From contig JAURHD010000019.1 of the NCBI GenBank assembly GCA_030833445.1, positions 1 through 49,661 on the forward strand: 49,661 nucleotides of DNA, written 5' to 3'. The notes below the pieces were generated by a model that worked only from the letters and a program-made list of their open reading frames with translations, was not told where the DNA came from and ran no database searches. Source of the stretch: Cephaloticoccus sp. (lineage in GTDB: Bacteria > Verrucomicrobiota > Verrucomicrobiia > Opitutales > Opitutaceae). Every line of letters starts with the position of its first letter. The stretch's first letter is position 1. The position numbers and the translations under genes are program-made. Below, piece after piece: positions 1-5,735 of the stretch.

Positions 1-69
1 GCAATCCAGATACAACCCATAACAAGCTCCCAGACTAACACTCGGGGTGGCTCGAAAACTTGAGGCCGG

Positions 70-225
70 TCACATCCGCAGGGCCTTGAGGAAGTTACCA
101 TTACCGCGGCAAGGTTCGAGGAAGCGGCCGCTGGGTTGAAAATGCGCGACGAGTTTCCGGGCCAGCGCCAGCGGCGTCTGGATATCATCATTGCTGGTGT
201 AATTGCGGTTCGGCTGGGAACGCAT
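70..225 (-). pseudogene. Remnant of the N-terminus of an adenine-specific DNA methyltransferase
   Basis: A 51-codon frame on the minus strand opens with ATG at 225 and stops with TGA at 70-72. It reads as the beginning of a class I SAM-dependent DNA methyltransferase: a segment like DIQTPLALARKLVAHFQPSG is followed by a motif I-like LEPCRGNGNFLKAL (compare LEPCAGDGAFL in intact members). The catalytic (D/N)PPY/F motif and the rest of the fold, normally 150 or more further residues, are missing. The frame after the stop does not resume the family pattern. Motif I carries R and N where the family usually has A and D. I read this as a decayed or truncated gene. It is not certain that the window starts outside the original gene. 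Confidence 0.6.
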
Positions 226-236
226 GGGCGTGCGTC

Positions 237-275
237 ATTGGTTATTGGTTATCTCTTATTGCTTATTGTTAATAG
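237..275. repeat. AT-rich degenerate ATTGGTTAT repeat, copy 1
   Basis: The segment contains ATTGGTTATTGGTTATC and continues with further TTATTG units. A related cluster lies at 2610-2643. Both clusters sit just upstream (5') of a minus-strand start codon, at 225 and 2604 respectively. The origin is unknown; it looks like a dispersed intergenic repeat. Confidence 0.5.
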
Positions 276-510
276 ACCAAATCCAGCGTTTGTTAACCGC
301 TAATAGGCGCTGATATAATGAAACCAGCCCATTCAGGTGCTGAGGTTGTTCGTGTCGGTATGATCATTCGGGAACAGATTCATCTTTAGATCCAATTCCA
401 GATTCCAGTCATAGAATTGCGGCTATGTTATATTGAAACTTTACAAATATCAGTAAGGATACTGCCCGACAAAGTTACCACAATTATTGGGGTTCCTTTT
501 TCATGACACT

Positions 511-541
511 GGCCCATCCCTTTTGGATGGGCCTTTTGTTT
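511..541 (+). terminator. Orphan intrinsic terminator-like hairpin
   Basis: GGCCCATCC at 511-519 and GGATGGGCC at 525-533 form a perfect 9-bp stem with a 5-nt loop. TTTTGTTT follows at 534-541. No plus-strand gene is recognisable upstream in the window, so it may end a small untranslated RNA or be left over from a lost gene. Confidence 0.55.
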
Positions 542-657
542 AGAAATTGCGCCAGTGCAGTAAATTCTGTGCGTGATTCGTTGAATGATCATGCAAGGCC
601 GGGCGGCCTATGCCAGCAATCACTGGTGCCATGGTGTTAGTGTCCCAGCAGACCGCA

Positions 658-1557
658 TCAAAGCTTTACCACAAATCTCCGCTCGGTCGCCAGGCCGCGC
701 AGGTAGGACGCGTGCGTCTTGTGTTTGGGATCGATGTAACCTTTCGCGTAGCGCGGCAGGCCGTGGATGTTGGACGCCGGTTCGTGCAGCGCCTTGGGCA
801 AGTTGCGCACTTCGACCGCGAGCTGCTTTTTCGACACAGTGATCAGCGCATAGTCGTGCGGGAAGGACGCGGTGCCGGCCGTGACGAGATGCCGCACGCC
901 GCGGCGATTGACCATTCCGGTCAGGTGCAGGTGACCGGAGACCACGAGCCGCACATCGGCTCCATAGACATCCAGCAAATCGAGGATTTCCACCTCCAGG
1001 CAGCGGTAGGAACGGAACCCAAAACTCTCATGCAACGCATCGCGATCGCGCAATGAGACCAGCGGGATGTGGCAGATCACGATCTTCGGCACACCGGGAC
1101 GGGCCTCCAACATGGCCTGAAACTTGAGCGCACGTTCCTCGCGGCGTTGAGGCGTGAGGTGATAGGTGCCGGCATTGTTGAGCACGATGATCTCCACCGC
1201 TGGCAGAGAGATCGCGTAGTCAAATTTGTCCGCGCCAAAAGTTTTCGCGTAGGGTTTCTCGTAGGCCGGATCGCCTTCCATTTGACGAATCTCGTGATTG
1301 CCGCAGCAGGGATAAAATGGCATCGCCAGGTTACGCAGGTAAGGATGCAGGGCTTTCAACTCAGCGGAGATGGACTTGATGTCCTCACCGTGAATCAGGT
1401 CCCCCGCCCCGATCACAAAATCCATCTTTGCCAGCGAACCGCCCTGTGCAAACTGCGCGAGCATCCATTCGGCCCGTTCGTTGGCCCCGGGGTAGCCGGG
1501 CTGTTTGGGGTTGGGGGCGAACTGCGCGTGCAGGTCGTTGATCACGGCGAATTTCAC
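658..1557 (-). CDS. Calcineurin-like metallophosphoesterase
   Basis: The 299-residue protein carries the full metal-binding set of the calcineurin-like phosphoesterase superfamily: D8-x-H10, G52-D53, the GNHE block with N87 and H88, H163 in CHIPL, and GHLH with H209 and H211. These ligands hold a binuclear metal centre that hydrolyses phosphoesters. There is no signal peptide, so it should be cytoplasmic. The substrate cannot be told from sequence. It is last in a minus-strand run after the SMP-30-like lactonase, separated by 180 bases that hold two copies of a 29-bp repeat, so it may or may not share a transcript. ATG at 1557 opens directly into the core fold, which supports this start. Confidence 0.85.
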   Translation of the reverse strand: MKFAVINDLHAQFAPNPKQPGYPGANERAEWMLAQFAQGGSLAKMDFVIGAGDLIHGEDIKSISAELKALHPYLRNLAMPFYPCCGNHEIRQMEGDPAYEKPYAKTFGADKFDYAISLPAVEIIVLNNAGTYHLTPQRREERALKFQAMLEARPGVPKIVICHIPLVSLRDRDALHESFGFRSYRCLEVEILDLLDVYGADVRLVVSGHLHLTGMVNRRGVRHLVTAGTASFPHDYALITVSKKQLAVEVRNLPKALHEPASNIHGLPRYAKGYIDPKHKTHASYLRGLATERRFVVKL

Positions 1558-1581
1558 GAGCGGATGGGCTTGGAGATTTGA

Positions 1582-1610
1582 TTAGCCACGGAGGCACGGA
1601 GACGCAGAGC
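1582..1610. repeat. 29-bp dispersed repeat, copy 1
   Basis: A segment containing GCCACGGAGGCACGGAGACG lies between two minus-strand genes. It matches the copy at 1700-1728 in the same direction with one mismatch (A versus G near its right end). Read on the minus strand it codes a short SVPPWL-like peptide that shows up at the start of spurious frames. Confidence 0.7.
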
Positions 1611-1699
1611 AACTGAAACCATCAAAGCCAAAGCGCACTGGAACGGCCGCGTTCACTTGATTTGGTATTCTCCTGACGAGTAGCACAACTGAGTAGATT

Positions 1700-1728
1700 T
1701 TAGCCACGGAGGCACGGAGACGCGGAGC
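1700..1728. repeat. 29-bp dispersed repeat, copy 2
   Basis: Direct copy of the element at 1582-1610, 118 bases downstream, with 28 of 29 positions identical. It ends 9 bases before the stop-codon side of the SMP-30-like gene. The two copies bracket a spacer with no coding signal. Confidence 0.7.
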
Positions 1729-1737
1729 CAGACAGTA

Positions 1738-2604
1738 TCAGCTGAGTTTCGAGCGGAACTTGGCGCGACCGCGCACGCCGGGCACCTGCAGCGTGAAGAT
1801 GGCGCCGTCGATCGAGAGTTTGTCGTCCCCGCCCGCGGTGGAGAGGAACATGGTCCCGAAATCGGGTCCGCCAAAGGTCACCGAACTGACCTTGGCCACA
1901 GGGAATTTGTATTCGCTGAGCACGTGGCCGTCGTCCGCATCATGCTGGCACAACCGGTAGCCGTCCCAGCGCGCGCTCCAGATATTGTCCTCGGTATCAA
2001 TCGTCAGCCCGTCGGTGATCCCCTCTTCGTCATTGGCCTGATACCAGAGGGTCTCGTTGGTGATGTCGCCGGTGGACTCGTCGTAATCGTAGCGGTAAAT
2101 CTGTTTGCGGGTGGAGCAGGTCCAATAGAAGCGCTTGCGATCGGCGGTGAAGGCCATGCCGTTGGAGCAGCCCGTGCCGTAGATGACGCGGCGCACCGAG
2201 CCGTCGGGATCGTAGCGGTAAACCCCGCCGGTGGGCGTGGACTCGGTCATACCCACGGTGCCGGCAAAGACGCGGCCCCGGGGATCAGCAATGACATCAT
2301 TAAAGCGGGAGTTGCCCGGCTCGTTGAACTTGGCGACCTCGCGCACGGTGCCATCTGCCTGGAGCTTCACGATATCGTTGGTGCGAAAGAGCAGCAGCGC
2401 GCCGTCCGCTTCCTGGGTAAACCCGCCGACGTTGGGGCCGGTGTAGATCTGCTTGGTCTCGTTGGTCGGCACATGGTGCGACCAGATGGCGCCGCCGGTG
2501 ATGTTGGTCCAATAGAGCGTATCGGTGAGTTCGTCCCACAGCGGATTTTCGGAGAGTGCGCAGGATTTGTTGACGAGGACTTGGGGAACAGGGGAGACGG
2601 ACAT
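1738..2604 (-). CDS. SMP-30/gluconolactonase/LRE family protein
   Basis: The 288-residue six-bladed beta-propeller hydrolyses sugar lactones in characterised relatives (gluconolactonase, regucalcin, L-fuconolactonase types). The family metal site is visible: E19 in LSENPLWD, N102 in RFNDV, N148 in GCSNGM and D198 in ITDGL. Blade-like repeats with YRYD-type turns run through the protein. No signal peptide is present. It follows the SDR gene by 56 bases on the same strand. A dehydrogenase followed by a lactonase is the usual order of sugar oxidation steps, so a role in oxidative catabolism of a free sugar is inferred. The exact sugar is unknown. An AT-rich repeat lies immediately 5' of the start codon. 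Confidence 0.88.
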   Translation of the reverse strand: MSVSPVPQVLVNKSCALSENPLWDELTDTLYWTNITGGAIWSHHVPTNETKQIYTGPNVGGFTQEADGALLLFRTNDIVKLQADGTVREVAKFNEPGNSRFNDVIADPRGRVFAGTVGMTESTPTGGVYRYDPDGSVRRVIYGTGCSNGMAFTADRKRFYWTCSTRKQIYRYDYDESTGDITNETLWYQANDEEGITDGLTIDTEDNIWSARWDGYRLCQHDADDGHVLSEYKFPVAKVSSVTFGGPDFGTMFLSTAGGDDKLSIDGAIFTLQVPGVRGRAKFRSKLS

Positions 2605-2609
2605 GGGAG

Positions 2610-2643
2610 ATTGGTTATGGGCTATTGGTTATCGGTTATTGGG
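2610..2643. repeat. AT-rich degenerate ATTGGTTAT repeat, copy 2
   Basis: Three imperfect units (ATTGGTTATGG, TATTGGTTATC, GGTTATTGGG) lie directly between the SDR stop and the SMP-30 start, like the cluster at 237-275. It occupies the leader position of the SMP-30 gene. Confidence 0.5.
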
Positions 2644-2660
2644 TGATTTGATCTGACGGA

Positions 2661-3446
2661 TCATTCGAGGGTCCAGCCCGCGTCGACGACGCAGTTGTGG
2701 CCGGTGGAAGCTCGACTGACGTCGCTGAGATAAAACAGGACATGATTGGCGATATCGGCGCCATCGATTTTCAAGCCGAGCGACTGCACTTGGGCGAGAT
2801 AGGCTAGATTTTTGGCGGCGGCATCCCCGGCGAAATATTCCTTCACCTGCCCTTCGGTAAACACCCAGCCCGGCGACACGGTATTGATGCGGATGCCATC
2901 GCGACCGAGTTCGCGCGCGAGCCCGGTGGTGAGGCCAAGGATGCCCGCCTTGGTCGCGGCGTAGATTGAACGCTTGGGCACACCGAGCCGGTAATTGATC
3001 GAGGAAACATTGACGACTGCCTTACCCTGCCCGCGCCGCAACCACGCCACCGATTCGTGCAGGATGAGATAGTAACCCCGCAGGTTGATATCGACGATGG
3101 CCGACCACGTGTCCGCCCCGCCCTCGTCGAGTGAAGCCTTCGTGTCCACGCCGGCGATATTGACCACATAGTCGAGATGGCCGGCTTGTTCGCCGATGGT
3201 GGCCACCAGTAGTTTCAATGCAGGTGCATCGCGCAGATCGCAGCGATGGCCATGAAACCGATCGTGCGTGAGGGTCGCTGCGGCATGATCCAATCCGTGA
3301 ACCGTGGCCCCATTGGCGAGCAGGGCCTCGGCGACGGCGCGACCGATCCCGGAGCTGGCACCGGTGACCAGTGCAGTCCGCCCCGCCAAATCCGGCAGGC
3401 GAATACCGGGACGCGGAGTTTCATCAAATGCGGGTGTCGTGCTCAT
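2661..3446 (-). CDS. SDR family NAD(P)-dependent oxidoreductase
   Basis: A classical short-chain dehydrogenase: TGASSGIG nucleotide-binding loop, NIAG, catalytic Ser in VNVSS and YAATK for the Tyr/Lys pair, followed by the SPGW segment and a C-terminal GHNCVVDAGW typical of the family. I place the start at ATG 3446 (261 residues); an upstream ATG at 3470 would add eight residues without family support. It is flanked by a glycoside-hydrolase-like gene upstream and a lactonase downstream on the same strand. Oxidation of a sugar or sugar alcohol to the lactone that the SMP-30 protein opens is therefore plausible, but the substrate is inference. Confidence 0.9.
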   Translation of the reverse strand: MSTTPAFDETPRPGIRLPDLAGRTALVTGASSGIGRAVAEALLANGATVHGLDHAAATLTHDRFHGHRCDLRDAPALKLLVATIGEQAGHLDYVVNIAGVDTKASLDEGGADTWSAIVDINLRGYYLILHESVAWLRRGQGKAVVNVSSINYRLGVPKRSIYAATKAGILGLTTGLARELGRDGIRINTVSPGWVFTEGQVKEYFAGDAAAKNLAYLAQVQSLGLKIDGADIANHVLFYLSDVSRASTGHNCVVDAGWTLE

Positions 3447-3498
3447 GGGGTGATGCCATTTATCCGCCAAACCCGGTCGCCGGTCGAGTGAAAGTGCT

Positions 3499-5493
3499 TC
3501 AATACTTCAGCTCGACCATCTGGTGGGCCGTAAACTCGGGCACATTGAAAGTGACGGTGCCGTCCTTGGTCGTGAACGGCAGTTCGCCGCCATCGGGCAC
3601 GAGTTGCACGCCCTTGACCTTGCGCGGCAGCCGCAGCGTGACCTCGGAATCGCGCAACGGGATCAGATCCTCGATGATTTCGACGGGGTTGCCGTTGAAC
3701 TTTCCGCGGGTGCTGGTCGGCGCGTAGAGCAGGTGCGCCACGTATCGTTTCTCTTTTTTCTGCTCCATGACGTTGATGCGCGCGGTGGTGGGCAGATTGG
3801 TTTTCACGGGCAGTTTGCCATCGAGCAACCGATTGAGGGCCGCGGCGAAGAAATCGCGATACAGCGGCTGGCCGTAGGTGCGATAGGCGGAGAACAGGTT
3901 GTGCGCGAAGTAGGCGATCTGTTTGCCGATCACCGCAGCCGGCGAAACCGTTTCCGGCGCATCGGGTGCATGCTGGTGCGAGCAATAATGCTCCCAGGTG
4001 CGGTTGAAATAGGAGGCGCGGCGCTCGGCGAGCACCTTAGCCGTGGTCGGCTTGATCTCGTAGGCGCCGCCGAGGATCACAATGGCGGACTTCACCTCAA
4101 TGGCCGGCGTGAGCTTGGTCGCGACGAGGTAATCGGGGTCATTCGTGGAGCGGCCGAGCAATTTCGCCCCGGGGTCGATGGCGAAGCCGGTTTGCGTTTC
4201 ATTCAGCAGCGCGGAACCGGCGGCAATGATGCGACCGCCAGCGGCGAGAAACGCCTTGGTGCGCTCGGTAAAGGCCGGCGTCATCACAAAGGTATCGGGC
4301 AACACGACGAGATCGAATCCCTTCCAGTCGGCATGCTCGTCGAGCACAACAAACGGTTGGTGCAACTCAAGCAGCATGCGACCAACACCTTCGTCAGCCA
4401 CGACCGATTGGGCATGACCGCCGCGCCAGCGATGCTGGTTTTGTTCGCAACTGACGAGCGCGATTTTGACGACGGGTTTCACGTAGTCGCACCATGGTTC
4501 CTTGCGCTCCACCTCGGCATAGGCCTCGCCCATGATCCGGTAGGTATCGATGTTCATCTCGCCATTCGGGTGGAGCTGATCACCGATGCTGCACTTGGCG
4601 CCGTAGGCGATCATCGCGCCGCATTCGTAGCGCAACGCCTCAGGCCGTTTGAATCCGCCGAACTCGCCCCATGTGTTGTGGAACTTGCCCGTCATCCCGA
4701 GGAAATCGAACTTCTGTGTGATGGCGTAGCGGGCCGACAACGGGAAGTGATCGTAACCCCAGCCGCCGGTCGGCAGGGATTCGAGTTCAAGGTGGGTGTT
4801 GTGAGACAGGGCCTTGCGGGCGCCGACGGAAATGTGGCCGGAGTTATGGAAGACCGGGTTGTCCTTGCGCACGGACTGGGCGGCGGCGGTGGAGGCCTTG
4901 AAGTAGCGAAAGAGCACTTCCTCGCTGTAGCTAGCCACGTCATCGTCATTCTCGGGATTGTAACCGCGCTGCTTCATCTCCTTCAGCGCGTCGTCGCTGT
5001 AATCTCGGTGTGTGCCGATGATGTCGAAAAAGATGCCGTCGTTGTCGGGCCAGCGTTGCACGACCTCCTCGGTCTGCGCGCAAAGGTAATCAAGATAAGG
5101 CGAGTTGAAACGCAGGATGCGCACGAACCACTCCACCTCCAGCGGCTTGTAAGTGGTGCCGTCCTTCTTCTTCACGACCCAGGTCGGATTGGCAAAGGCC
5201 GCGAGTTCGTCGAGACCGGCGCTGATGTAGATCGGGCAGCGCACGTTGATTTCGCGGCAGGCGTCGATCTGGCGGGCGAGCAGATCGAATTTCAGATGCG
5301 GGTGCATCTGACCGACCTTGGTGGGATGATAGCTGTAGCCGTGATGGCATTTGGAGAACAGCGTGATCGAGTTGACGTGGCCAACCTTGAGCGCCTCCTG
5401 AAACTGGCGCTTGTTGAACTTGCTCCCGATACCGGGAATCAAGCCGCTGGTGTGAAAATCGAGGTGAACCTGACGATAACGTAGGTGATACAT
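3499..5493 (-). CDS. Putative glycoside hydrolase (GHL6-like TIM barrel with glutamine amidotransferase-like domain)
   Basis: The product has 664 residues. The N-terminal ~330 resemble hypothetical glycosyl hydrolase family 6: the opening RQVHLDFHTSG, a KCHHGYSYHP segment, HPHLKFDLL, and FFDIIGTH as a likely beta-strand bearing an acidic residue. The middle (about 375-540) looks like the beta-galactosidase trimerisation/class I amidotransferase-like fold (FDLVVLPDTF, FLAAGGRIIAAG). The C-terminal part is a beta-rich domain. There is no signal peptide, so it would act on small imported glycosides. ATG 5493 is preferred because the 21 residues added by ATG 5556 are unlike the family. It heads the minus-strand run GHL6-SDR-SMP30, suggesting a sugar-release and oxidation pathway. 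Activity on a given glycoside is not established. Confidence 0.7.
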   Translation of the reverse strand: MYHLRYRQVHLDFHTSGLIPGIGSKFNKRQFQEALKVGHVNSITLFSKCHHGYSYHPTKVGQMHPHLKFDLLARQIDACREINVRCPIYISAGLDELAAFANPTWVVKKKDGTTYKPLEVEWFVRILRFNSPYLDYLCAQTEEVVQRWPDNDGIFFDIIGTHRDYSDDALKEMKQRGYNPENDDDVASYSEEVLFRYFKASTAAAQSVRKDNPVFHNSGHISVGARKALSHNTHLELESLPTGGWGYDHFPLSARYAITQKFDFLGMTGKFHNTWGEFGGFKRPEALRYECGAMIAYGAKCSIGDQLHPNGEMNIDTYRIMGEAYAEVERKEPWCDYVKPVVKIALVSCEQNQHRWRGGHAQSVVADEGVGRMLLELHQPFVVLDEHADWKGFDLVVLPDTFVMTPAFTERTKAFLAAGGRIIAAGSALLNETQTGFAIDPGAKLLGRSTNDPDYLVATKLTPAIEVKSAIVILGGAYEIKPTTAKVLAERRASYFNRTWEHYCSHQHAPDAPETVSPAAVIGKQIAYFAHNLFSAYRTYGQPLYRDFFAAALNRLLDGKLPVKTNLPTTARINVMEQKKEKRYVAHLLYAPTSTRGKFNGNPVEIIEDLIPLRDSEVTLRLPRKVKGVQLVPDGGELPFTTKDGTVTFNVPEFTAHQMVELKY

Positions 5494-5735
5494 GGGGAAG
5501 CGGGAACGATGGGCGGAAATTTCCACCGGACGCAACCCTGTCTCGCGACATAGCACCGACTAAACGTGAACCGGGTGGCCATCCCGCCGATATAAGCGGC
5601 AAGTTTCCGAATCATAGCTTGTTAAACATGCGCTTCTGAATGCATGCTCAATGAAAATTCACTGGCCATCCCCCACCCGTTTTTTCAGCCTCCGCCCTTC
5701 TCTTAGATAAGTTTCCCAACCCCTGTTAATCCCCT
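5494..5735. promoter_or_regulatory. Divergent intergenic region
   Basis: These 242 bases separate the minus-strand carbohydrate genes from hppA on the plus strand, so promoters for both must lie here or close by. I see no consensus -35/-10 pair, strong palindrome or riboswitch-like fold. The part from 5605 to 5680 is AT-richer than the surrounding coding sequence. Confidence 0.35.

Larger units (their letters stand above)
226..657. other. Gene-free stretch
   Basis: No convincing coding region lies between the methyltransferase remnant and the metallophosphoesterase stop. The stretch holds an AT-rich repeat (237-275), a perfect hairpin with a T-rich tail (511-541) and a 23-codon frame at 318-389 without recognisable features. 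No tRNA-like cloverleaf was seen. Some plus-strand frames begin near 585-610, but they are antisense to the metallophosphoesterase. Confidence 0.5.

Noticed and set aside
318-389. A 23-codon plus-strand frame starting with MKPAHSG
   Set aside because: It is too short, has no ribosome-binding site or family, and lies in a decayed region.
1924-2646. A 240-codon plus-strand frame opposite the SMP-30-like gene
   Set aside because: It is antisense to a gene with all family residues, and its end is read from the AT-rich repeat.
3523-5484. A 653-codon open frame on the plus strand opposite the GHL6-like hydrolase
   Set aside because: It is the antisense shadow of a well-supported gene; its product is rich in G, V, H and R with no family pattern, as expected from the G+C-rich codon structure of the other strand.
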